From Myrica gale (lineage: Eukaryota > Streptophyta > Magnoliopsida > Fagales > Myricaceae): 64,000 bases of DNA. The notes below the pieces were generated by a model. The model was not told the origin of the DNA and did no database searches. It saw only the letters and a list, made by a program, of their open reading frames with translations. This document shows positions 12,829 to 22,300 of the stretch, one piece after another. A program made the translations under genes and the position numbers. The stretch lies in the NCBI GenBank assembly GCA_963930655.1, contig OZ005617.1, positions 19,394,068 to 19,458,067 of the forward strand, read 5' to 3'. Position 1 is the stretch's first letter. Each line of letters opens with the position of its first letter.

Positions 12829-13050
12829 GGAGGCAAGACCCCATAAAGGGGAAGAGACACCTTACTCCAGGCGAAAGAGCACCCTAACCAGGGTGGGTGT
12901 ATGGAGAGAAAATAACTCTCGGGCATTTCCCAGCATAAAGGAGGCAAGACCCCATAAAGGGGAAGAGACACCTGACTCCAGGCGTAAGAGCACCCTAACC
13001 AGGGTGGGTGTACGGAGAGAAAATAACTTTCGGGCATTTCACCGCATGAA
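12829..13050 (-). repeat. 111-bp tandem repeat at the LINE 5' end
   Basis: Units 12829-12939 and 12940-13050 are nearly identical (both begin GGAGGCAAGACCCCATAAAG). Repeated 5' untranslated monomers are common in LINEs, where they can carry promoter activity; that role here is inference. Confidence 0.8.
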
Positions 13051-13093
13051 GAATCAGCAGCTGATTTTCTTGCGTAATTAGCAAATGGTCCAA

Positions 13094-14233
13094 AGAGTAT
13101 TTATTCAATTTTTTTTTAAGTAATGAATTTTATTGGCTTAGGAAAAAAAACAACAAATCAAGACTCCCATCTGCTAATAGGGAATTATCCTCATTGTTTT
13201 TTTTAATCTTGGTGTTTCTATTTAGGGATGGGTAGCAGTGGAATCGGGGCGGTTTGGCCCCCAACCGCCACCGCTACAACCCTAGACTGCCTGTTTCCCC
13301 AAAGATAGCAATTGCACCTCTAGAAGTAGCAGTTAATCCACATAAATCAAGCTAACTCCCAAAATCGACAACAAAATCACAACAAATTGAAATAAAAATC
13401 CCCCAATATTATATTATACGAATAGACAAAAAAACTTGTGCCAAAAGTTGTCTACCTCTTTGCGGACTTGAAACATTTAAAGGGATGTTCTTTTTATAAA
13501 AAATGGTAATATTTTTAGAATTTTTTTTTATAGAATTAAGAATATTTATTATATAGATTGAAATTTTATAGCTTTTGTGTAAAAATTGGTGAAAAGTTTT
13601 AAAGATATTTAATTTTTATTGTAATTTGTAAAAATATGTAGAGAGAGATGATTTGATGTAATTTTTTAATAAAAAATATTGAAGTTTCGTGAAAAAGTAT
13701 GGAAAGAGAAGATTTGTTGGAATTTTTTTTTTTGAAAAAGTATGAAAAGTTATTAGAGTTTCAGTTTGTGTTAAAGATATTGGTGTTTGTGTATGATTTT
13801 TTTGATGTTTTGGATGTTAGTTTTGTAAATTTGTTGCATCCATTGTAGCTTAGAATACTTTTGCAAAACCAACGTGTCCTTAATTAATTAAGAAGTTCTG
13901 TCCCTTTCGACTCACCCAATCTCCAAAGTTTTGATTGGTGAATACAGCGCGTACACTCCTATGCCTTGTACATAAGATTGGAGAACAGCGTCACCCTTTA
14001 CTCATCTCCCTGCCTCCGAAGTTCTGATAGGCTAATGCAGCTCATACATTCCAATGACGATCGAACAAGATTGAAACTTATAGCCTCGCCCATCACTCCT
14101 TAAAATGAAAGCTGGAGGAGACATCGTTTCGTCCCACCTCATGCATCGCTAAGTATTCAACTGCAATAAGCGACGGCGCCTTTGCGATCTTATAGTACCA
14201 AAAAGATTTTAGAAGAGGGAGGAGGAGAGATTT
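13094..14233 (+). other. Upstream region of the cysteine-rich peptide gene
   Basis: Mostly AT-rich. It holds the family-A MITE at 13481-13880 and then about 350 bp before the start codon at 14234. Within the latter, a segment with GTTCTGATAGG and GCTCATACATTCCAATGACG resembles segments at 16540-16590 and 17560-17610, so upstream DNA was also duplicated. No TATA box could be placed with confidence. Confidence 0.5.
13481..13880 (-). mobile_element. Diverged MITE, family A (PIF/Harbinger-like)
   Basis: The ends AGGGATGTTCTTTT and (reverse complement of the right end) AGGACACGTTGGTTTTG are similar, and TAA flanks both sides. The interior (GATTTGATGTAAT, TTTAATAAAAAA, GTGAAAAAGTAT) matches the reverse complement of the MITE at 18008-18314, so it is an older copy of that family. 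The TAA duplication is typical of PIF/Harbinger elements. Confidence 0.6.
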
Positions 14234-14509
14234 ATGGCTGCAAATTCCAGAAGAAGACTTGTTTTGACGATAATGGTGTTTACCATGCTTGTGTTGCAAG
14301 CCAATTCCAGCTCTCTGCTTCCCTCTCCACTTGTTCGTCGCTCTCTCAAAACCACTAGATCTCTTGATTCTCTTCCGGGTGTGGCATATGATAGGGGTTG
14401 CTATGGCAAATGCTTTCAGAAGTACTGTCGCGAAAAGAAGCTTTATTTGCTAGATCTTTGTGGGTTTGGATGCATCCTATGCTGCCTAAAAGATACGTGC
14501 CAGCGCTGA
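14234..14509 (+). CDS. Secreted 8-cysteine peptide (91 aa), family not assigned
   Basis: Single-exon ORF. Residues 1-26 form a signal peptide: RRR followed by the hydrophobic run LVLTIMVFTMLVLQA. A basic spacer contains VRRSLKTTR. The mature part carries eight cysteines at 56, 60, 65, 76, 80, 83, 84 and 89, spaced C-X3-C-X4-C-X10-C-X3-C-X2-CC-X4-C. The CX3C...CX3C pair recalls alpha-hairpinin-type antimicrobial peptides, but the extra cysteines are not part of that fold, so a defence or signalling role is inference only. A paralogue with the same spacing lies 3.6 kb downstream (17842-18481). The start is the only ATG ahead of the signal peptide in this frame. Confidence 0.75.
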   Translation: MAANSRRRLVLTIMVFTMLVLQANSSSLLPSPLVRRSLKTTRSLDSLPGVAYDRGCYGKCFQKYCREKKLYLLDLCGFGCILCCLKDTCQR

Positions 14510-15790
14510 TCGTCGCACAATGTAACGCCTTCGTTAATCACCAATTTCAGATGCCGTCTAAAGTTCTTAGTACAATTTGGAGAGAGATAAACACAACAAA
14601 TAAACTCTACATCATTTAATATTGTTCAATAGCCTTACAATGGGATCCTTATGCATTTGTAATGGTTTTTTTTTTCTCTATTTGGGTATTAAGTTTTTTT
14701 AATGTATTACATGCTATATAGGCCATCCGCTCATGGGTGTAAAACCAAGTCTTTCTTTTTCAGCTATTATTCTCAAATATTACACAAATTATGATAAACT
14801 GCCAATTAATTAAATAGTATTGGTATATTGCAGTTCTGGGATTCAACTTTCCACGAAATTTGATTTTATTACTTCAGTCTCTCGATAAGTACTGGGTGCT
14901 CCATACATGTCTATTAATGCAAAACATTGTTAGGGATTGCGGGCAATAATCCAATGGTCCCTCAATAACGTCACACCACGTAAGATAGCTTGGGCAATTG
15001 TCAAAGCCAAATTAAATCATTTTTTTTTTAAATTGTTACCTCGTGAGAAGGCTTTAGGCTTCCACCTTCATCAAACTCGAGTAAAATTAAGTAACATTTT
15101 ATTGTGTTGGACGAGTTAAATGCAACGAATGAAATGGAATAGAGAAGGGAACTCCGTACAATTAGAAAGAAAATATTCTTACAATGATGTTTTTGGATGA
15201 TTCGTGCCTTTTGTTGGCTAGACGAAGGCTAAAACACAAATTCTCCTTTCCAACCCGAGGAAGAAAAGAAAAATCTAAGTTGTAGCAATCGATTATTTGC
15301 CAATTCAACACATAAATCCTAATGATAATATCCCTAGTTGCAACTGATGAACAACCTCTTACAAACGGTGATTCATACACTGACAAACTCTATTGCTGAC
15401 TATGACAACCTCAATCTAATAATCCAAGTAATCTAACTCGGACCTGCTCCATGCGGCAACTACCTCAGATCCAGTCTGATGTTCTTCTTATGAATGTATA
15501 TATTTATTGTTGCAGCCTAGGATTTCACGGAAGGGATGATCCTAATAAAATATGTCAGTCTTCATTGACCACCAAATAACCAATTTAGATGGGGGTACTA
15601 TATAATAAGTTCTTAGCCCTCCATCTCTATTAGAAGGAATAAATTTAGATTGTCCTCTGTGTTACTACAAGGTTGGTGTAAACAAAATGACTTTCGAAGA
15701 ATATGTGGGTTTGCTCCCAACTGCCACCTTGTGTATTTATCTTTTAAAGTAATTTTCATCTTGAGGTAAGTTATAGCTACAAATATTTAA
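14510..15790. other. Intergenic, 3' side of the cysteine-rich gene
   Basis: No gene recognised. The part around 15590-15780 (GATGGGGGTA..., AAGTTCTTAGCCCTCCATCTC, TTTATCTTTTAAAGTAATTTTCATCTTGA) is similar to 18665-18830 downstream of the second peptide gene, so the duplication unit extends past the coding sequence. Confidence 0.5.
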
Positions 15791-16022
15791 GAGATAAATG
15801 TAAAATTGGTCATTGTGCTATACGCAAAAATTGATTTAGTCCCCGTGATATGAAAATCATAAATTTGGTCCCTGTGAATTCAGAAAGTGATAAAATTAGT
15901 CCCTGATGGAGGACTAACTACAAACGAAAATAGAATCACAAAGACTAAATTTATGATTTTTATATCACGAGGACTAAATCAATTTTTGGGTATAGCACAA
16001 GGACCAATTTTGCATTTATCTC
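15791..16022. mobile_element. Fold-back MITE, family B
   Basis: A 232-bp almost perfect palindrome: the first ~95 bp (GAGATAAATGTAAAATTGGT...) pair with the last ~95 bp. The short loop holds AAATTAGTCCCTGATGGAGG. A second copy lies at 57943-58169. There is no coding capacity. Confidence 0.85.
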
Positions 16023-16320
16023 AAAATTTAATAACAAACCTATGTTGTTATAGAGGCTAAGCAGATCTTATCAGAGCTACTGCACTACATGAGGTAGAAG
16101 TCTAGCATGAATTCTAGCGACCTGTGATGGATTGATTTTATGATCATGATCATGTTTTCTCCTTTCATGATTTTTTGAAGCTTATAATTTGCAAATTACA
16201 ATTTTTCACTCACAAATTATCATAAATTTTGCACTTCATACTTTAAACTACCCCATTTGAGATATTGCACTTATAAACTACTTATCCTTAACACATTGCA
16301 TTTTCCGGTATTTTTGCTGA

Positions 16321-17270
16321 GGTAGCAAAAATGCTCTAATGGTATTTCTTATCACCCATGCAAAGTATGTCCGCGCATACAAAATAGTCTTGTCAAGTAA
16401 TTAATTAACTTACAAAACCACGCACTCATTGTTGATCAAGAGACACAAATAGTACAACAAAAATACATACAAAAGTATTTGCCAAAACTACCTACATGCC
16501 TTTTGAGCAAATGTTAATAATGGCGTCTCCTCGATCTTCCTAAATTCTGATAGGTGAAGAAGACAACTAATTAATACATTCCGATTAGAAATCAGAAAGC
16601 AACCCAAATGGGATCTACAACGAACAACCCAGCATTCAACAGCACCACATTCAGGTTGATGAGCTCATCTCACTCAAATGTGCCAAACAGTACAAATGAA
16701 ACACATAAATTCTTCGACGGTTACAGAAAAAACCCGTGAGCAATGAAGTGCTCTCTATACCCTTTTAGGGCCATGGTCCGGTAAGTGTCTTTCAGCCTTG
16801 GAAAGATGTCACGACAACCATACAGCTGCCGTGTCAGAGGTTCCTCAGCTGCTATGTCCCCGCCGGCTTAGGTGCCGCCGCCTGCTAAGTCTCCTCAAAT
16901 TGCACCTTCTGTCTTTTATTTTTAGTGTGGCAAAATACTCCAATGGTATTTCCTATCGTCTTTGCAAAGTATGTCCGCGCACACAAAATAGTGGTGTCAA
17001 GTAATTAATTAACTTATAAAACCACGCACTTGCTGATGATCAAGGGACACAAATAGTACAAAAAAAAGACATACAAAACTATTTGTCAAAACTACTTCCA
17101 TGCATACAAGAAGTTGGAATAGTTCTAACCATCCAAATGTAATACTTAATTGTCCTGTCTTTTCAATGACAATCCAAGGTTCCCACCTTGATTGTCCTAT
17201 TTGTTAATGAAATATTTTTTTCTTAGAAAAAAAAAACTACTCACATGCCTTTTGAGCAAATGTAAACAAT
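16321..17270. repeat. Diverged segmental duplication near the peptide genes
   Basis: 16321-16531 and 16923-17103 (continuing at 17233-17270) are similar in colinear order: AATGGTATTTC, GCAAAGTATGTCCGCGCA, GTCAAGTAATTAATTAACTTA, ACCACGCACT, CATGCCTTTTGAGCAAATGT. The copy at 16527-16590 (GTCTCCTCGATCTTCCTAAA) also reappears at 17545-17600, beyond the TRIM. The 16600-16920 block between the copies has no recognised gene. Confidence 0.7.
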
Positions 17271-17283
17271 TCGTCTTCCATAC

Positions 17284-17538
17284 TGTTGGAGTCTTACATT
17301 GATTAGGGATCATTTAATCTTGTGCTTTATATATCTTTTAGGCCACCTCTTCACATTGCCAATTGGTTATGGGATGAAACTTGACATGATATCAGAGGTA
17401 ACTATTTCTAGGTTTGGTCCACTTGTTTGTGTTCCTCATTTGTTGTCCACGTGATTAGGGACCATTTAATCTTGTACTTCATATACCTGTTGTGTCACCT
17501 CTTCACATTGTCAATTGGTTATTGGATGAAACTTGACA
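17284..17538 (+). mobile_element. TRIM retrotransposon (complete, 255 bp)
   Basis: LTRs at 17284-17386 and 17441-17538 (TGTTG...TTGACA) flank an internal region of only 54 bp. The internal region starts with TGATATCAGAGG, close to the TGGTATCAGAGC initiator-tRNA-Met primer site of plant LTR elements. The 5-bp duplication CATAC is perfect (17279-17283 and 17539-17543). Confidence 0.85.
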
Positions 17539-17841
17539 CATACGTATAATTGCGTCTCCTCGATCTTCCTAAATTCTGATAGTTGAAGACAACTAATTAA
17601 TACATTCCTATATATATGAGTCATGACTCCTAAGTCCTAAGTGTAAGCTTTTAGTAGCTGAATACAGCGAATACCTTCAGATTATAATAAACTTTACTGA
17701 GGGAGGAGACATCTAATTTTAATCCCATAACTCGTCCATAACAAAGTATTTAAGTGCACCAAGTTAATGCTTCCAAATGAACTTTGGGTATATTTATATA
17801 TGGCAAAATTTTTGAAGGGGGATCAAGGACTGAGGAGAGTT

Positions 17842-18481
17842 ATGGGTGCTGGAAATTGTGCGATCAGAAAACTTGCTTCGATGATATTGATCATGGTGTT
17901 TACGGCCATGCTCGTGCCACCTCCTTTAGTGCAAGCCAATGTCCCTCTGCCTTCCCGTCCGCTTGGTCGACGCTTTCTCTCTAACCCTAGGCCTGTACTG
18001 TCTCTCAGGGTATGTTCGTTTTCACCATTTTTTCAGGATTCTAAGTATATTCACAATTCTACCACCGAACATATTCAGAATTCAAACACAAAAACCAATA
18101 CATTTTACACATTCTCCAACAACTTTTTAATTTTTTATTCAACATAAATTTTCTCTCTCTATACTTTTTCACATATCTCCAATACTTTTTTATTAAACAA
18201 TTACATCAAATCATTTCTCTCTCTACTTTACACAAACATCAATAAAACACTATTCAACATAAAAATTCACAACTTCTCTAAAATCCTACATTTTTTCTCA
18301 AAACGAACATCACCTCAATCTTGATCGTGAATGCTTTATGGAATGCGCGCATACGTATTGCATTCTAAAGGAGTCTCCCTTGGTTAAAGCCGCTTGCAAC
18401 GCGGGATGTCTCTTCTGCTGCGCCGTAGGAGTTGGCGGAACGGGAACGGATGATCTTGGCAAAAAATGTCGTCTTCATTGA
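17842..18481 (+). pseudogene. Second 8-cysteine secreted peptide gene, interrupted by a MITE
   Basis: The first part, 17842-18007, encodes a hydrophobic signal segment (LASMILIMVFTAMLV) and a Pro/Arg-rich spacer. The second part, 18318-18481, encodes the cysteine domain C-X3-C-X4-C-X11-C-X3-C-X2-CC-X15-C, the framework of the intact gene at 14234. A 307-bp MITE (18008-18314) sits between them. The two parts are in the same frame if the element and one copy of the 3-bp duplication are ignored. The MITE could not simply act as an intron: a GT lies at its left end, but no AG acceptor is present between about 18076 and the cysteine domain. As it stands the frame runs into the MITE and stops at 18147. 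An upstream ATG at 17767 is in frame but is followed by a non-signal-like stretch. Confidence 0.7.
18008..18314 (+). mobile_element. MITE, family A, inside the cysteine-rich gene
   Basis: 307 bp with terminal inverted repeats GGGTATGTTCGTTTT and (reverse complement of the right end) GGTGATGTTCGTTTT. A 3-bp duplication TCA lies at 18005-18007 and 18315-18317. The size, the GGG start and the 3-bp duplication point to the PIF/Harbinger class; the usual duplication is TWA, so TCA is slightly off. Relatives lie at 13481-13880 and 56661-56881. Confidence 0.8.
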
Positions 18482-18504
18482 GCTACAAATTAATACCCAT
18501 TCAG

Positions 18505-18650
18505 TTGGTGGTGGTTCCAGCAGTTTAGTCCGAATTGACTACCGGATCTTTGGATTTGGCTTATTGTAGGGTCTTTGGGTCCGTTTAGATTTTTCGCTAG
18601 CCTCATATCTTTGTTGAATATTAATATACTGTTTTAATTGCTAAAAGAAA
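18505..18650 (+). mobile_element. 146-bp retroposon with 17-bp target duplication
   Basis: AATTAATACCCATTCAG (18488-18504) recurs at 18651-18667 with one mismatch. The insert ends in an A-rich tail (TTGCTAAAAGAAA) directly before the second copy. It is probably a 5'-truncated LINE or a SINE, lying only a few bases after the stop codon of the second peptide gene. Confidence 0.7.
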
Positions 18651-18667
18651 AATTAATACCCCTTCAG

Positions 18668-19375
18668 ATGGGGTATAAAATAATTAAGTACTTAGCCTCC
18701 GTCCTACTAAAAGTTCAGAGATTTCTCTGAGATCGTGCATGGTTTTGAACATTATTGCCACCTTTTGTGGATTTATCTATTAATTAAAGTAATTATTTAC
18801 ATCTTGAAATAAGTTCCTATCTACAAATAAAATAACAAATAATTAAGTCCGATGGATTTGACGTGGTTTCGAACCAAATTATTTCCAAGGCCAAGATGCG
18901 TTTAGTGGAGCTTCCGAGTTATAGCTGCTGTTTTACTCCTAAGTCCTAAGTATGCAAATGTCTTAGCACACAATCTTTCCCCCGATGGGCCGCTTCCTCA
19001 CTTCAAAAGGAATGCATTCCCGAGATTGTTGCACGAGGGTTTTGATCCCAACGAATTTGTCTCCTTATATATTTTGACTACTAACTGTTCTGATTTTTAA
19101 AATCCCGATGGCCAAAGTTTCTAAATTATTGCTCATAATCAGGAGATTAGTATGTTAACAACATAGCTGGGACTGGACCCAATTAATGAGGAGATTTCAA
19201 TCTGTATGAGATGCAGAAATATGACTAAAAAGAGCTGGAAATTCATAGGGAAAGGCTGGTATGATTGATTATATACCGATCAACGATAAAAGAAAACTTG
19301 TGGGTTTGGTCATTACCCTTCTCGTCGTTGGAATTGGTACTACGAGCATATTAGGGTGGTGTTTATATAAAACAT
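18668..19375. other. Convergent intergenic region
   Basis: Space between the second peptide gene (+) and the 3' end of the RBOH gene (-). The left part resembles 15590-15780; the rest shows nothing recognisable and should hold the RBOH 3' UTR. Confidence 0.5.
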
Positions 19376-22300
19376 CTAATAATTCTCCTTGTGAAATATG
19401 AATCTTGTAGAGGTTTTGGTGGAGAATTTGATGCATAGCTTCTCCAAATCTCTTGCTGATGCCGATGGACCACAGTAGAAAACCCCTATCCAAGACATTC
19501 CACATTTTCAGTAGGCAGTAGCTATCACGAGAAATAACTTCCAGCAATTTTATTTTGATATGGTTGTTGACCAACTTGGTGTTATTCTATAAAGGCTTAA
19601 TTACCAAATAGTATATATTTACTTTTATCAATTAAGTCCCTGGAGTACATATTTGTCTATGTGGTCTAATTTTTAAACATATGGCTCCTTTTATCCACAA
19701 AAAGTTAGTGACCAACATGGGTTCGTGGTCGAGATGTTCATTTTCAAGATCAAATAACTTATCTCGGATCCTGTTCCCTTGAATGGACTAACTTTTGGTC
19801 GATGAAAGGACATATATGTCTAAAAAATGGACCACAAGTACCAATCCTTTCAAAATTATACATAGGGACTGATTTGTTATAAGTAAATACCGCAGGGGAC
19901 TATATCAGTAATTAAGCTTTCTCTAACCAAAAGGGTTCCATCAGTACACAATGAGAACGATAAAGAAGGATCACTATATGTAATTTGAGGATTAGTGGAT
20001 CGTACCGATCTTTGCTTCTCTGTGTTGCCGAGCCAACTTTGAGAAAATGCTGAACCAGTTTGGTCTGGCAAAATGTGTAGGCACCTGACAATTCCAACGT
20101 CGAAGAAAATAATGTTCATTAATTCAGATAGATTTTCATATCCAATATAGCTGAACACTTGGTTGATACTGTGTAGGAGAACTTACCGGAGTCTGGGAGA
20201 TAATGTCAATGCCATTCTTGGCATAATATAAGGCTTGAATTGCGCTTAGTAAAGCTGATCGCACATCTCCTTCTTCATACACGCTGGTAAGGAAGGTATG
20301 CATCTCTACTGTGGACTAAGGGACCACGGGTGAAATTTAGAGTTGTTAGAAGATGGTATCTCTGCAATATATGGATGGGCAGGGACAGAAGGATAAGGGA
20401 TTGTGAATTGGGAGATGTACCTGCTTTTGATTTGGTTTCGATACCTCCTTCATGACATCTCTAAACCAATCAAAGGAGCTCTGTTCTCTTGTGACCCAAA
20501 AAAGATAGGCTTTTAATGGACCCTTTCTTATGCTACATTCTCTGCAACCAGACTGTTTAAGTGTGCAGCATAAGCTTTTATCAATGACTGAAAGATTGAA
20601 GTATCTAGATCTTCCAAGTAAATAGAGGGTGACAGACAGAAAATACCTTTTGGTGACCATTAACCACATTTTTGAGGATGCTCATAAAAGGTGTTGCTCC
20701 TATGCCAAGGCCTATCAGCACTACAATATCATACTTGATGTGGTCTTGAGAAGCAGCACCATAGGGTCCATCTAGGTATATTTTTGGATACCTGTTTGCT
20801 TCAGATAATTTAGCCTGCAAACTCACCAAGTAATGTAACATTAAGAAAAATAATGATATTGCGTCCATTTTCTAGAAACAAGTTTATCCCTTCTCTTTTC
20901 CGGTCATTACCTCTTGGAAGAGGCTGTATATTTTGTAACTCCAGTCTCCAAGAGTTCTAATATGCACTCTAAGGTATTCATCTTCTGGTGCTGATGTTAG
21001 GGAAAATGGGTGCCTGAATATGAAGATGCAAGAGAAACAATAGTACGAGATAAGTTTGGGGCTGGAAGGCGGGGAGGTTGGACGGTATCTGTATTTGAAC
21101 TATCTTATTGGCTTATTGGTTAGCATATGCAAGCAAATAATAGAAGATGCACTTCAGAGGGTTAAATATCCATGGGAAATCAAAAGGTAATTCTTGTCAA
21201 GAGTTGTATAAAAATTCTAAAGCAGAGAAATAACAAGGTGAATTGTAGAACTTCACCATTCGAAAGGAGAAATTTGAGGGCATTGGACTAGTGTGTACAT
21301 GCCGCTTTGGTACTTAAAACCTTCTGGCTTCTGCAATTTGAGGGACACAACTTTTCCTGGATGAATACTTGCCTGCACATATTAGAGGAAAGAAACTCCA
21401 GTTATTCTCCAACTATATCTATTAAGGGAGCAAAATCAATCACATTGGATCAAGCAATTGCCAAATTTCAAAGTCTCATACATTTCCTTCCAAAAAGGAT
21501 AGCCAATATCGTACCTCCAAAATTTCCACTTCATACAAATCCGATCTTATGGCTCGAAATATCCGCTCTCCAGCATATAATAGAACTGGAATCGCAAGGT
21601 AAATCCATGTCTGCATACAAGGATTTTTCATTTCAACATGGAATCATTTAGAAACCTATTGGATCAAATAGAAATGAAATTGCATCTTTTAACAATAAGA
21701 AAACCAGGCTCTTTGGTTGGATAAGCAACATTTGAAAAAAGGGATAGCAATAGGTCACAAGGACTAATGGGTTTTATGAAGTTTTGAATTACATTATAAA
21801 TCAATCATCACCAGAAGCTAATCGGCTTACCGTTTTTTCTTTTAGATTGTGGGTTAGGAAGAGGAAAATGGAGTGGATGATGAGCAATGCGTACACAAGT
21901 ATGAACAAGTGGTGCGAGTAGCAGAAGGTGTTATATCCAGTGACCCTTCGGACAGACCTAGGCAGAGAAGGCGACTGGCGCCGTGGCCACTTTGTTGCCA
22001 GTGAAAACGCGATGGCCATCAATATTACCATAACGACTCCTGTTGCTACCTCTGTTGTTGCCAATATCTCAATGTATGATGGCTGATGGAACCCAAATCC
22101 AGCGGCTATTGTTTGCCGGAATATTGTTTGGTCTGACCCACTGATTCTTGGAAAATCACAAGCAAGGTGGGTACCTCCATGTAGGATCACACCTACTACT
22201 ATCCCTCCTGCAATCAGCTACACAAAACTTTGCCTGTTGGCACATGCTACCCATTGGGATCCCGATGCCCATGAAAATTTTGGGATTCAATTTAAAACCG

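Larger units (their letters stand above)
7367..13086 (-). mobile_element. Degenerate LINE (non-LTR retrotransposon), near full length
   Basis: Minus-strand LINE with, in order, a 5' tandem repeat (12829-13050), ORF1 (12386-11400), and ORF2 with endonuclease, reverse transcriptase, zf-RVT-type Cys/His region and RNase H (11482-7395). It ends in a poly(A) tract seen as T11 at 7367-7377. A 7-bp word GGTCCAA lies at 7360-7366 and 13087-13093 and is a plausible but short target duplication. ORF2 is broken by a frameshift near 11165, a 22-bp tandem duplication near 9635, and in-frame TGA codons at 9303-9305 and 7734-7736, so the copy cannot move by itself. Confidence 0.9.

Noticed and set aside
19000-19060. 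tRNA-like GGTTTTGATCC word
   Set aside because: No cloverleaf can be drawn around it; the TTC-A-A/C T-loop signature is absent.
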